DNA of 64,000 nucleotides from Levilactobacillus parabrevis ATCC 53295. Its GTDB lineage: Bacteria; Bacillota; Bacilli; Lactobacillales; Lactobacillaceae. The notes under the pieces were generated by a model, which did no database searches, was not told the origin of the DNA, and saw only the letters and a program-made list of their open reading frames with translations. Shown here piece by piece: positions 1-8,800 of this stretch. The stretch is taken from the NCBI RefSeq assembly GCF_001434055.1, contig NZ_AZCZ01000013.1:1-64000 (forward strand), given 5' to 3'. Made by a program: the position numbers and the translations under genes. The number at the start of each line of letters is the position of its first letter. The first letter of the stretch is position 1.

Positions 1-72
1 CACTTCAATTTTAAATCGGGCAAGTTTAAGAAAGCCTTATGGTTGACTCCCACAACCATTGCGGTAAAGTAG
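1..72 (+). CDS. possible 3' end of a gene cut by the window edge
   Basis: Frame 1 is open from the first base to a TAG at 70-72 and would encode 23 residues ending in ALWLTPTTIAVK. It is too short to assign a family. It could be the C-terminus of an upstream plus-strand gene, or chance. No terminator is obvious between it and the next start. Confidence 0.3.
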   Translation, partial: HFNFKSGKFKKALWLTPTTIAVK

Positions 73-110
73 AAGACCTCATAACTAACTAAAAGAAAGA
101 ACGTGAATCC

Positions 111-347
111 ATGACAAAGCACCATCAAGCCTACCAGAGTCCCTACGCAGCCATGTTGACGCCCGAACGATTCGACTTAGCCCTCAAGCTGGCGGCACAG
201 TATCATCTCGATGCTAGCCAAATTATGTTTGCTTACTTAGAGATTACGGCAAACGTCGCTGAACCGGCGAAGGCTGTCACTGACCGCCAAAAAGAAATCG
301 ATGAACGGTTTCAAGCTTTCTTAGAGGATGCAGCTAAGCCACTTTAA
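111..347 (+). CDS. small hypothetical protein, 78 aa
   Basis: A short acidic, probably soluble and helical protein with no signal peptide or membrane segment. It begins with ATG at 111 behind only a weak purine-rich stretch (AAAGAAAG, about 10 nt upstream). Composition and codon use look like the real genes around it and no overlapping frame is better. A B-type repeat follows about 77 bp after the stop. I do not recognise a family; it resembles the small uncharacterised proteins common in lactobacilli. Function unknown. Confidence 0.55.
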   Translation: MTKHHQAYQSPYAAMLTPERFDLALKLAAQYHLDASQIMFAYLEITANVAEPAKAVTDRQKEIDERFQAFLEDAAKPL

Positions 348-423
348 TTGCTGTCGCAGTCGTTTTCACGTAAACTTAATTAACTAGATTAATCTTGTTT
401 TGAACGATTAGTTGACTCAGATT

Positions 424-596
424 GCGCCTCCGAGCCGGTAAAAATCGGACTGGGACGCTGAAGGCGGACGCCTAAAGCCGTAGAGCGGTCTTTAGGCTTG
501 TGGTTAAGCCGCTGAGAATCGCGTCTTGACCGCACCAGTTTCCTAACCGGCGTAAACTCCCACAGCTGAGTCCATTTTCACCACCTGGTAGGGCGC
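424..596 (+). repeat. B-type cloverleaf intergenic repeat (copy 1)
   Basis: An outer stem pairs GGTAAAAATCGGACT on the left with AGTCCATTTTCACC on the right. Inside is the family-defining hairpin with AGAGCGGTCTTTAGG, then a GGTTAAGCC/GTCTTGACC arm and a CTAACCGG arm. Ends read GCGCCTCC and GGTAGGGCGC. Orientation, defined by the AGAGCGGTCTTT motif, is plus, in sense with the small gene that ends 77 bp upstream. Confidence 0.75.
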
Positions 597-666
597 AGTT
601 AACATCAATCATGGCCATTTCAAACTAACATCATGCAATTGATTAAGGAAAAGGAGGGGATTTACC

Positions 667-1644
667 ATGTGTACCAGTATCTTGCAAATTGCCAAGGACG
701 GCAGTCACATCTTAGCGCGGACCATGGACTGGTACGCCCTCTACGTTCAGCCGTTGTTCGTGCCCCGTGGCTTTCAGTGGCAGAGTGTCTTTGACAATCA
801 CTGGCACACGAACCGCTATGCCTTGATTGGTGGCGGGGGTGCTCACCATAACGAAATCGACGTGTCCGATGGCGTCAATGAGATGGGCTTGAGCGTGCAA
901 AAGTTGACGTTTGCCAATGGTTCTCAACTGGTCGAAAAGCCTACACCAGGGCAAGTTCACCTAGCACCGTACGAGTTTTCCTTTTATCTGCTGGCGAACT
1001 TTGCTTCCGTGGCCGATATCGAAGCGCATCTGGATGAAATTCAGCTGATGAGTGGCGCATACGCCGTGAATAACATCGGCGACTCCGAATTACACTTTGC
1101 CGTGGTTGATCGCACCGGTCGGACCGTGGTGATTGAACCCACGCACTTTCCTATGCGCATCCGCGAGAACCCATTAGGCGTGGTCACCAACAGTAAGGAC
1201 TTCGAATTACAGCTCGAACGTCTCGGTCAGTACGTTAACTATACCGATGATTTTGAAGCCGGGACGGTACCGCTGAACGAACCCCACGTTACGACCGGCC
1301 GTTTCTCCGGAAAGCCAGTGCCCAGTGGGTCGTTTACCCCTGGTGGTCGCTTCGTCCGCGCAGCCTATTACAAGGAACGCACCGATCTCCCAGCCGATGA
1401 GAACGAGGGGATTATCAGTGCGTGGCATCTGCTGGACAGCGTGGCGGTACCTAAGAGCCACCGCTACCGGCCAACCTATTCCGTCTATCGTGCGGCGACC
1501 TGTAGTGAATCGCTGACGTATTACTTCCAGCCGTACAATCGCTTGGATGTGGTCCAATTGAAATTAACGCCAGAAATGTTGACGTGGACGGAACCAAAGT
1601 TTTATAAAGTTAGTAATCAGCTTAGTGTGACGCCGTTAAATTAA
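667..1644 (+). CDS. choloylglycine hydrolase family protein (bile salt hydrolase / penicillin V acylase type)
   Basis: An Ntn-hydrolase that cleaves a linear amide bond; family members deconjugate bile salts or cleave penicillin V. After removal of Met1, Cys2 would be the autocatalytic nucleophile. The canonical residues fall at the canonical numbers: Cys2, Arg18, Asp21, Asn175 (GVVTN) and Arg228 (PGGR). The 325-aa length is that of the family. A strong AAGGAGG lies 8 nt before the ATG. No signal peptide, so cytoplasmic. It is monocistronic with its own terminator. Whether bile salts or penicillin-like amides are preferred cannot be decided by eye; cholylglycine hydrolase annotation is often over-applied. 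Confidence 0.9.
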   Translation: MCTSILQIAKDGSHILARTMDWYALYVQPLFVPRGFQWQSVFDNHWHTNRYALIGGGGAHHNEIDVSDGVNEMGLSVQKLTFANGSQLVEKPTPGQVHLAPYEFSFYLLANFASVADIEAHLDEIQLMSGAYAVNNIGDSELHFAVVDRTGRTVVIEPTHFPMRIRENPLGVVTNSKDFELQLERLGQYVNYTDDFEAGTVPLNEPHVTTGRFSGKPVPSGSFTPGGRFVRAAYYKERTDLPADENEGIISAWHLLDSVAVPKSHRYRPTYSVYRAATCSESLTYYFQPYNRLDVVQLKLTPEMLTWTEPKFYKVSNQLSVTPLN

Positions 1645-1647
1645 TGG

Positions 1648-1685
1648 AAAGGTGCTGTGATTAGTCGTCACAGCACCTTTTTGAT
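1648..1685 (+). terminator. intrinsic terminator after the choloylglycine hydrolase gene
   Basis: A 13-bp perfect stem AAAGGTGCTGTGA/TCACAGCACCTTT with a 7-nt loop runs into a T tract, 4 bp after the stop codon. Confidence 0.9.
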
Positions 1686-1761
1686 TTTTAAATTTTCCAT
1701 CGGTGAAAGGATAACTAGTTCAGCTTTAATGCTCGCCAGCCAATCGTCTTTTGGTGCACGC

Positions 1762-2748
1762 TTAAATCAGCATCCACAGTAAGTTCGTCGCGACCATTCC
1801 AATCAGCACGCTTCTGTGGAGTCGCGGATGCAACATGATTAGCGCTAGAAACTCACGGGCCCAGCCAATTGGTAGGTAACCCAGCCGCGTGGGTGCCGGG
1901 TAGCCACCCACGTGTAGGCGAAGGTGTTGGGCAAGTAGACGGGTGCGAAAGAGGTGGTAGCCGTTAGTGATTAGCACTACTCGGCCTCCCTGGTTGGGCA
2001 GTTGCCACCAGAGTTTTTGGCTGTTCAGCAGATTAGTTCGCGTATTTGTGGCCGCCGTCTCTTGGATAATTAGGTTGGCCGGATAGCCGTGGCGTTCGAG
2101 ATAGTCGGCCATCGCAGCGGCTTCACTGGTCGTTTCATCCGCGCCCTGGCCCCCACTGACAATGAGGGTTACCGGGTGATTCTGCCGACTGGCAAAGGTG
2201 AGGGCGGTATCAAGTCGTGCTCCTAGGACGCGGCCAATCTGGTTGCCGTTGCGCAGCCCAGCTCCCAGAATCACGAGAGTGTCGGCGTGTCGGGCACGAA
2301 AACAGATGGCCCGCAGGTAACCGATGGCGCTGGCTCCAAAGAGTACGCCCAAGTAGAGGCTAAAGGCGGGGATGAAGCTCAGCCACGGCCAAATGGTATT
2401 GTCGAAGGTACCGTGACTCACGGCGTACAGCCACGCACCGCCAAGGATTAGCCAGAGCCAGATACCGGCGATGAGGCCAAACGTCAGGCGTTCTCGTTTG
2501 CGCACAATCAGGCTGGGCGTACCAATAATTAGAAACAGCGTGAAGAGGCCCCAAGCACCGATGGCCAGAGTGATTAGTTTACCCAGATCGGCCAGTGGCA
2601 CGGCCCAAGAATGCTGTGATAACGTGGCCAGTAGCGTCATTAAACCGCCACCCAACACGGTGATCACTGCACTGTTCAGACCGTGGGGATCCCAAATAGT
2701 CAGTAAAATGATTAGAAAAATTATAGCAGCACTGGCACTCAGTAACAT
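1762..2748 (-). CDS. YdcF/SanA-like DUF218 membrane protein
   Basis: 328 aa. The N-terminal half has about four to five hydrophobic segments. The C-terminal half (about 155-300) is a DUF218 domain with the typical LGAGL, the VSGGQGADE motif and ETAATNTRTN. DUF218 proteins (YdcF, SanA, ElyC) are linked to envelope integrity; the exact reaction is unknown. AAAGGAGAT stands 6 nt before the ATG. It is divergent from the glucosaminidase gene, with which it shares a 116-bp promoter region. Family assignment is firm, role inferred. Confidence 0.85.
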   Translation of the reverse strand: MLLSASAAIIFLIILLTIWDPHGLNSAVITVLGGGLMTLLATLSQHSWAVPLADLGKLITLAIGAWGLFTLFLIIGTPSLIVRKRERLTFGLIAGIWLWLILGGAWLYAVSHGTFDNTIWPWLSFIPAFSLYLGVLFGASAIGYLRAICFRARHADTLVILGAGLRNGNQIGRVLGARLDTALTFASRQNHPVTLIVSGGQGADETTSEAAAMADYLERHGYPANLIIQETAATNTRTNLLNSQKLWWQLPNQGGRVVLITNGYHLFRTRLLAQHLRLHVGGYPAPTRLGYLPIGWAREFLALIMLHPRLHRSVLIGMVATNLLWMLI

Positions 2749-2864
2749 GGAAATCTCCTTTCTGGGTAAAGTTTAAGTTTTGTTGAGGGTTTGGATAATT
2801 AATTCCATCTAACGAAAAACTCGTTATAATTGAGAACATTATAACTGAGATTGGAGGAATCCGG

Positions 2865-3488
2865 GTGCCTAAGCGTCGAAGAACGAAAAGAAAATCGACT
2901 CATAACCCCGCGACCGCTACCTGGATCTTCGTCATGGTCCTGTTGGTTCTCGGTGGCGGGCTGTTAGTGCGCGGTAAGATCAAGACTGAGATTCAGTCGC
3001 AACGCATTGCTCAGACGGATACGGGCATCACTGACAACGAGACGGCTGCTCAGAAAAAGTTTATCGCAAAAATGGCGAAACCAGCAGTCAGGGTTTACCG
3101 GCAAAATGGTCAGGTCTTACCCAGTATCGTCATTGCCCAAGCCATCCTGGAATCCAGCTGGGGAACATCTGGCTTGTTCCAGCAGGCCAATAACCCGTTT
3201 GGGGTGAAGGGGGCTTATGAGGGCAAGTCAAAGTCGTTTTGGACCAATGAATACGTCAACGGTAAGAAGATTTCGGTCCGGGCCAACTTCCGTGACTATC
3301 CCAACCTGACGGCGGCTATTTTAGACCACGATGCGTTGCTCAAACGTAGCTACTTCAAGCAGACGGTGACCGATTACAAGACAGCGGCCACGTTATTGCA
3401 GAATAACGGGTATGCCACCGATCCGAGCTACGCCAAGAAGTTGACGAACTTGATCGCCACTTACAATTTAAATGACTATGACACTTAA
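2865..3488 (+). CDS. glucosaminidase domain (GH73) peptidoglycan hydrolase, membrane anchored
   Basis: 207 aa. A lysine/arginine-rich start is followed by one hydrophobic segment (residues about 22-38), so the enzyme is anchored or exported. The GH73 domain covers about 65-205, with the catalytic-region motif ILESSWGTSGL followed by NNPFGVKG, the AcmA/LytG signature. It would cut N-acetylglucosaminyl bonds in peptidoglycan and probably acts in cell separation or turnover. The start is GTG, fixed by TTGGAGG 7 nt upstream. It carries no LysM or SH3 repeats, unlike larger autolysins. Monocistronic, with a strong hairpin after the stop. Confidence 0.9.
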   Translation: MPKRRRTKRKSTHNPATATWIFVMVLLVLGGGLLVRGKIKTEIQSQRIAQTDTGITDNETAAQKKFIAKMAKPAVRVYRQNGQVLPSIVIAQAILESSWGTSGLFQQANNPFGVKGAYEGKSKSFWTNEYVNGKKISVRANFRDYPNLTAAILDHDALLKRSYFKQTVTDYKTAATLLQNNGYATDPSYAKKLTNLIATYNLNDYDT

Positions 3489-3498
3489 ATGATACAAC

Positions 3499-3540
3499 AA
3501 ACGAGGCAGTACCGGCATTGACGCTGGTACTGCCTCGTTT
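3499..3540 (+). terminator. intrinsic terminator between convergent genes
   Basis: A 15-bp perfect stem AAACGAGGCAGTACC/GGTACTGCCTCGTTT with a 12-nt loop. The downstream T tract is short, so it may act in both directions between the glucosaminidase and serine hydrolase genes. Confidence 0.8.
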
Positions 3541-3619
3541 GACGTTACTTGCCAAATGGATTGAAGTCTTCTAAGCAACCGATACTTAACGCGGCTACCG
3601 CCATAAATGATACGCCACG

Positions 3620-4939
3620 TTAGTTTTCGTCGTAGTATCGTGCAAGGTCGTAGAGCGTCTCGGCCAGATTGTTCATCGGCGTGGTTGGCGCCTGGTTGGC
3701 AAAGAGGATGACGCCGGATTTGTTGCCTTCCGATCCGTACAGCGCGGTTTCGTAGCCCGCACCGCTAAGGGTTCCGCGGACGCGTTTGATACTGTGCTTA
3801 TAGTGATACAATCCACCGGCATAGTTTAGCTTGTAGTCGTTGGAGAGATCGTAATACTGATTAGTCGTCAGGATCTTGCCATTACGCAAGCCTTGTTGAA
3901 TCTTATAGTAGTCGGCTGGTGTCGAGTAGTAATTACCAGCGCCTAACAGCGATGAAACCAACTTCTGTGAGGCGTTGTTGGTGTTATTACTCTTGCCATT
4001 GGTAAAACTGTAGCCGGTCGCGATAGATCCACTGCGCGGCAGGTTATCCCAAGAATAGGTGTTTTTGAGCCCCAGTGGCGCAATGATTCGTTTCTGGACC
4101 AGCTGGTCATAGGTTTGACCGGTCACCTTGGAAGCTATTCCGGCGAGCAGGGTATAGTTAGCGTTGGTGTAGTTAAAGCTCCCATTGCTGCCAACTCTGA
4201 GCTGATTCAAGGTGTAGTTGATCTCGGCGGATTGCGTCTTGAGAACGCTGCTGGGCGTGGACTCATCCATGTCGATGCCCGACCGCTGATTGAGCAGCTG
4301 GCGAAGCGTCATCTTGTTGCTATTCTTAACACCAGGGTAGTACTTGCTGAGCTTGTTGTTCAGCGACAGCTTACCTTGGCCAGCGAGTTGTACGATAAGC
4401 GCGCCGGTCATCACCTTTTGAAGCGAGGCGATGGGGTAAATGGTGTTGGCTGAGTTCAGTGTCTTCGTGGCGGCATCGGCGTAGCCGACATTGACGTTGC
4501 TGGCACCGTTCGTGTAGTTATTGAATAGCATGGCGCTACCTTGGAAATGAGCATTGTTCAGCAGTACCTTCGCATTTTGACTGCGACTGAACTTCTGCAA
4601 TGCCCGTACGTCGACCCACCCAATTTTGTCACCATACCACGAGAACTTGGCAAACTGCACGCCATTTGAGAGAGTTGCCACCTGGCTGACTTTCACAAAC
4701 CGGTGTTGCCAGTTCTTACCACTGGCGTCACGGGTCTTAGCCGACCGTTGGGTGTAATAGGGTGCGTAGTAGTAGATACCATCGTTACGACTGCCTTGAT
4801 TGACGAAACGTGCGTTGTAACTGGTGTTCTTGGTGCTCTTGATCCCCAGGTAGCTGCTAGCGTCGGCGGAAATCGTCGGCAGGCTACCAGCAAACGCACA
4901 CGCGAGAGTTAACCCCAAAATTGTCACAATTTTCTTCAA
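3620..4939 (-). CDS. secreted beta-lactamase-fold serine hydrolase with N-terminal SH3-like region
   Basis: 439 aa. A signal peptide covers residues about 1-27 (AFAGSLPTISADA). An aromatic-rich SH3/GW-like segment follows (about 30-115), then a class C beta-lactamase/PBP-like domain. The active-site SxxK is in ASLQK and the YxN in NYTNANY. It is probably a D,D-carboxypeptidase or esterase-like envelope enzyme rather than an antibiotic-resistance determinant. The third HTG/KTG-type motif is not clear; GAGYETALYG occupies that place. The start is TTG, as no in-frame ATG lies near the signal peptide. Confidence 0.85.
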   Translation of the reverse strand: MKKIVTILGLTLACAFAGSLPTISADASSYLGIKSTKNTSYNARFVNQGSRNDGIYYYAPYYTQRSAKTRDASGKNWQHRFVKVSQVATLSNGVQFAKFSWYGDKIGWVDVRALQKFSRSQNAKVLLNNAHFQGSAMLFNNYTNGASNVNVGYADAATKTLNSANTIYPIASLQKVMTGALIVQLAGQGKLSLNNKLSKYYPGVKNSNKMTLRQLLNQRSGIDMDESTPSSVLKTQSAEINYTLNQLRVGSNGSFNYTNANYTLLAGIASKVTGQTYDQLVQKRIIAPLGLKNTYSWDNLPRSGSIATGYSFTNGKSNNTNNASQKLVSSLLGAGNYYSTPADYYKIQQGLRNGKILTTNQYYDLSNDYKLNYAGGLYHYKHSIKRVRGTLSGAGYETALYGSEGNKSGVILFANQAPTTPMNNLAETLYDLARYYDEN

Positions 4940-5328
4940 AATTTATCATCCATTCCCTTAAAGTCGGTCTAAGTTTCCCCAAATGCCAGTCTCATATTAA
5001 CGCGCCTCGGTCATATTTTCAATCGTTTATTTGATGAACGAGTTAAGTGGCCTAACCAACAGATTAATTGGTTATGGGGCACAGCGAATAAATGAGTCGC
5101 AAGTTAAGGGGGAGTGTGGTAAACTTATCCAGATAAAAATAAGTTTATAATCAGTGTCGATGTGTGTGGCTGGTGGGTTTTGACTCGCTGGCATGCGCCG
5201 GTCGACCCACGCGTGGACTTGTTTTTGCCAACTGCTGAGGACCAAGTAGCGGAAATGGTTGTGGCTATTAATGGATTCCTAGCAGAAACAATCTTAATAA
5301 CTTTCAAGCTAAGGAGCTGAAGCTAGCG
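4940..5328. other. intergenic region with a long leader before the terC gene
   Basis: No convincing gene. A TATAAT at 5146-5151 has no clear -35 partner. From there to the TerC start is about 170 nt of G-rich sequence containing TGGGT/ACCCA inverted repeats around 5170-5215. TerC-family genes are often controlled by the yybP-ykoY manganese riboswitch, but I could not find its conserved core here. Confidence 0.4.
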
Positions 5329-6117
5329 TTGTTACACTTTATAGGCCAAATGTATGGCCCATTCTTTGATCTTCATAACTGGGAAACCGTGATTACTTCT
5401 GGTAATGACTGGCTGATTATCTTCTCACTGGTACTGATTGAGTGCCTGTTGTCCGTCGATAACGCCGTAGTTCTTGCAGCGCAGACACAATCGTTACCGA
5501 CCCGTAAGCAACAGGAAGAATCTCTGTTCTACGGGATCTGGGGGGCGTATATCTTCCGGTTCATCATCATTGGGCTGGGTGTATACCTCATTAATTTCTG
5601 GGAAATCAAGGTCGTTGGGGCACTCTATCTGGTCTTCCTGGTCTTCCAATACTTCAGTAAAACGCGAGTCAAGCACACGCGTAAACTGGTTAAAGACAAA
5701 AAGAAACGGCTCTTGCCGTTGTTCTGGTCGGTCGTATTGCAGATTGAAATGATGGACATTATCTTCTCCGTGGACTCCGTGCTGGCATCGCTGGCAATTT
5801 CCAACAATCCGGTCATCGTGTTGATTGGGGGCTTGATTGGGATTCTTGCCATGCGGGGTGTCGCAGAGGTGATTATGAAACTCATGCGGCGGATTCCGGA
5901 GCTGGAACCGATGGCGTATATCTTAATCGGCTTGATTGCCGTTAAGTTGTTCATCTCGATTCCCGCTATCGACATCGAGATTCCGGCAACCTTGTTTGGA
6001 ATCGTTGTGATTGGCGCCATTATCTTGACGTTGATTATTCATGTGATCCGCAAGCGGCAGCAACCACAAACCAAGGCTGAGGGCGAAAAGAAACCATCAA
6101 ATTCAACTGAATCTTAA
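5329..6117 (+). CDS. TerC family membrane protein, probable manganese exporter
   Basis: 262 aa with seven to eight hydrophobic segments. It carries the acidic transmembrane motifs of the family: LIECLLSVDNAVVLA near residue 35 and EMMDIIFSVDSVLA near 140. TerC/YceF proteins export Mn2+ in Firmicutes, some feeding metal to secreted enzymes. The start is TTG, 12 nt after AAGGAG; the first in-frame ATG (5350) lacks a ribosome site. The charged C-terminal tail (RKRQQPQTKAEGEKK) is cytoplasmic. Single gene with a strong terminator. Confidence 0.9.
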   Translation: MLHFIGQMYGPFFDLHNWETVITSGNDWLIIFSLVLIECLLSVDNAVVLAAQTQSLPTRKQQEESLFYGIWGAYIFRFIIIGLGVYLINFWEIKVVGALYLVFLVFQYFSKTRVKHTRKLVKDKKKRLLPLFWSVVLQIEMMDIIFSVDSVLASLAISNNPVIVLIGGLIGILAMRGVAEVIMKLMRRIPELEPMAYILIGLIAVKLFISIPAIDIEIPATLFGIVVIGAIILTLIIHVIRKRQQPQTKAEGEKKPSNSTES

Positions 6118-6124
6118 CAAACGT

Positions 6125-6158
6125 GGACCTGAGATAAATTCTCGGGTCCTTTTTTTTT
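6125..6158 (+). terminator. intrinsic terminator after terC
   Basis: Stem GGACCTGAG/CTCGGGTCC followed by nine T. Confidence 0.9.
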
Positions 6159-6333
6159 GCCATTGAAACGGGTGATACCAAGGTATTGGCTGGTTGCAGC
6201 GATTTTTGTAAGGTATTTGACACATGCTTTTAAAATTTACAGTGTATACTGAATTTTGGAACAGAGTAGAAAAAGGTTCTTCAGGGGTACGTGTTACATC
6301 GATTACGTTAACAATCATACGGGAGGAAGCAAG

Positions 6334-7158
6334 ATGAAAGTACATGTGAAATGGTGGCTGGCCGCAGTGGTTGGTCTGACCATTGTCGGCGTTGGAGCAA
6401 CTACGGCCAACGCTGCAACTAGCAGCAAGTATTTAACGGGGAACGTCGGCTACGTGCGGACCAAGAAGGCCATGTACGTCGGCATTTATAAGAAAACTAA
6501 TGGTAAATACAAGCAAGTTAAGGTTAAGAAGAACACACTGTTGAATGCCGAGAGCATTATGTCGATGGATGATGGTCACGGTGGTGTGAAGACAACCGCA
6601 CTGTTTACGTATGGTGTGGTCAACTATAAGCGAGCTAAGGCACTCAAGTATAAGAATATCGCGACAATTCCGTTTACCAAGGCTAACTTCAAGTACGTGA
6701 CACTGAAGGCACCGATTCGAACGCAAGTCTTCTTGAACGGTAAGGGGTATACGGCCAATAGCACGAATATGGCGGCCGAGCCAACACCAGGGTTCTATCT
6801 GACGCTGGACAACTACTTGCAGTACTACAGCAAGACGGCGATGGCTAAGGCGCCCTTTCTGTTTGGCGCACGCTGGGCAGGTTCGACCAAAGTATACAAG
6901 CCGACACGTTCAGTGAAGGTGTCGAAGGTGACGGTCAAAGGAAACACAACTAAGATCGACTACAACAAAGCGTTAAAGGGGCTGCCTAACAAGAGGCTCA
7001 GCAAGGGACACTACCGACTGACAATCACCAATAAGAAGACGACGGGGAGCCTGGGAATCAATCCCACTGACGATACTTTTGATGCGTTTGCCAGTTGGAC
7101 GAACTACACGGTTAATGGAAAGGCCTATCACTTCGGCGAGGTTGAATACGGGAACTAA
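6334..7158 (+). CDS. secreted protein of unknown function, 274 aa
   Basis: A Sec signal peptide (residues 1-27, ending in ANA) precedes a Lys/Tyr-rich, beta-strand-like mature protein with repeated VxVKKNT-type strands. No catalytic motif is seen. The start is ATG at 6334, with GGGAGGA 9 nt upstream; the frame stays open to a TTG at 6256 but that lacks a ribosome site. It resembles the many lineage-specific secreted proteins of Levilactobacillus. An A-type repeat begins 12 bp after the stop and a terminator follows at 7423. Confidence 0.75.
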   Translation: MKVHVKWWLAAVVGLTIVGVGATTANAATSSKYLTGNVGYVRTKKAMYVGIYKKTNGKYKQVKVKKNTLLNAESIMSMDDGHGGVKTTALFTYGVVNYKRAKALKYKNIATIPFTKANFKYVTLKAPIRTQVFLNGKGYTANSTNMAAEPTPGFYLTLDNYLQYYSKTAMAKAPFLFGARWAGSTKVYKPTRSVKVSKVTVKGNTTKIDYNKALKGLPNKRLSKGHYRLTITNKKTTGSLGINPTDDTFDAFASWTNYTVNGKAYHFGEVEYGN

Positions 7159-7170
7159 CTGGTTTTGCTC

Positions 7171-7361
7171 GCCTGCGGTTGCCAGAGATTCTGCCGCTGT
7201 GGGGAACGCCTGCAGCCGAAGGGCGGGCTTTCGGCTCGGTTTGAAACCTCGCGAGGTTCATGCGAGTTTCCAAACACGTCCCACGCTGTAAGGCCGGGAA
7301 GAAACAAGCCCCGGTCTAACAGCGACGTCACGGCTGGCGCCATCTCTGGCCTCCTCCGGCT
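7171..7361 (+). repeat. A-type cloverleaf intergenic repeat (copy 1)
   Basis: Left end CGCCTGCGGTTGCCAGAGAT pairs with ATCTCTGGCCTCCTCCGGC at the right. Inside are the GCAGCCGAAGGGCGGGCTTTCGGCT hairpin region, the GTTTGAAACCTCGC/GCGAGTTTCCAAAC hairpin, and the CGCTGTAAGGCCGGG/CCCGGTCTAACAGCG hairpin. It is in sense and 12 bp downstream of the secreted-protein gene, before its terminator, so likely part of the 3' UTR. Confidence 0.85.
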
Positions 7362-7422
7362 AAACAGTTTGTTTCCCTAACGGCAGAGGCTAGTTAGCAA
7401 ACTCTTAACTTTGAATTAGATG

Positions 7423-7457
7423 TCACCCAGCAAGTAGTTACGTTGGGTGATTTTTTT
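7423..7457 (+). terminator. intrinsic terminator
   Basis: TCACCCA/TGGGTGA stem followed by seven T, downstream of the A-type repeat. The 330 bp from here to 7786 hold no further feature I can support. Confidence 0.8.
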
Positions 7458-7786
7458 CGTATGCAGATGTGCTTTCGAGAAGTTGGCCTGATACTAATAC
7501 CAATGTAAATTTCGATGATTTTGTCTCAGTTTTTCAGCGGAAAACTTGGAAAATCGTATTAACCATTAATTAGATAGTAGGATGATATAAGTGAGAAGGC
7601 AGACATGATTGTTGTGATATGAGGGAATTGAGAAGGTAGAAGCTACTTTTACTCGGGAGATTTGACTTGGCGATAAGTTGTCAATTTTCGTAGGATTCGT
7701 GGTTAAATGTGACCGACCGTTTCTTACCCGGCCCAGCTGACAACGTGGTACCATAGACTTCAAATAGCTCAAGGAGGCAACCGCTT

Positions 7787-8650
7787 ATGCAAATTGGATT
7801 TATTGGCACCGGCGTCATGGGGACTGGCATCGTATTGAATTTACTGAAGGCCGGCCAGTCGGTAGTCGTGTACAATCGAACGAAGGCCCACGCCGCAACG
7901 GTTTTGGATGCTGGGGCAACCTGGGCAGAGACGCCCGCCGCTGTTGCCCAGCAATCCCAGTTGGTGATGACCATGGTTGGCTATCCCAGTGATGTCGAGG
8001 AAGTCTACACTGGAGATCAGGGTATCTTCACTGGCATTCAGGCTGGGAGTATCGTGGTAGATATGACCACGAGTACCCCAGCGCTGGCGGTAAAATTGAC
8101 TGGTTTGGCTCACGAACACGACGTGCAGGCACTGGATGCGCCCGTCTCCGGTGGGGATGTCGGTGCCAAGAACGCTACCCTGACGGTGATGGTTGGCGGT
8201 GATCAAGCCGCTTATGATCGCGTATTGCCCGTCTTTCAACAGGTAGGACAACGCGTGAACTACTTCGGTGGCGCTGGTAAGGGGCAACACACTAAGATGG
8301 CCAACCAGATCATGATTGCCGGAACGATGACCGGCCTGACGGAAATGCTGGTTTACGCCAAGGCGGCTGAGCTGGACTTGCCACAGGTCTTGGAAACCTT
8401 AAGCAGTGGCGGAGCCGACAATTGGAGCATGGACAACTATGTGCCACGGATTTTAAAGGGTGATTACACGCCAGGGTTCTTCGCCAAGCATTTCCTCAAG
8501 GACTTGCGGATCGCGCTGCAGGAGGCCGACCGCATGGGACTGGATTTGCCAGCAACCAAGCAGGCCAAGTTACTCTACGAGGCGATGGTCGACGACTTTG
8601 GCTTGGGGAACGATGGGACGCAAGGATTGATTAAGACTTATGAACATTAG
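7787..8650 (+). CDS. NAD(P)-dependent beta-hydroxyacid dehydrogenase (HIBADH/GarR family)
   Basis: 287 aa. The Rossmann motif GFIGTGVMG is at residues 4-12; the substrate-binding signature DAPVSGGDVGAKN is near 117-129; the catalytic lysine region GKGQHTKMANQ is near 165. The family oxidises 3-hydroxyisobutyrate or reduces tartronate semialdehyde and related acids. The exact substrate cannot be read from sequence. CAAGGAGGC stands before the ATG. Monocistronic with a terminator. Confidence 0.9.
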   Translation: MQIGFIGTGVMGTGIVLNLLKAGQSVVVYNRTKAHAATVLDAGATWAETPAAVAQQSQLVMTMVGYPSDVEEVYTGDQGIFTGIQAGSIVVDMTTSTPALAVKLTGLAHEHDVQALDAPVSGGDVGAKNATLTVMVGGDQAAYDRVLPVFQQVGQRVNYFGGAGKGQHTKMANQIMIAGTMTGLTEMLVYAKAAELDLPQVLETLSSGGADNWSMDNYVPRILKGDYTPGFFAKHFLKDLRIALQEADRMGLDLPATKQAKLLYEAMVDDFGLGNDGTQGLIKTYEH

Positions 8651-8664
8651 GTTTTGAAAGGGTG

Positions 8665-8697
8665 GTGCAACGGGCTTCGGCCTGTTGCATCTTTTTT
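8665..8697 (+). terminator. intrinsic terminator
   Basis: Stem TGCAACGGG/CCTGTTGCA around CTTCGG, followed by a T tract. Confidence 0.85.
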
Positions 8698-8800
8698 CAT
8701 AGCGTCGGTTAAAATCCAATCAAAAAAAGTTCTCTGTAATTAGAGGACTTGTCTTGATTAATATAATTCTAGAGTGGGGAATAATTGTGCAGATACGCTT

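Noticed and set aside
5101-5328. yybP-ykoY manganese riboswitch upstream of terC
   Set aside because: The GGGGGAGTG near 5108 recalls part of the motif, but it lies upstream of the likely -10 and the remaining conserved bases are missing.
7165-7380. Short ORFs of similar sequence within A-type repeats, also at 14119-14316, 24499-24681 and 36369-36623
   Set aside because: They exist only because the GC-rich repeats lack stops; no ribosome sites, frames differ between copies, and base changes follow helix pairing rather than codons.
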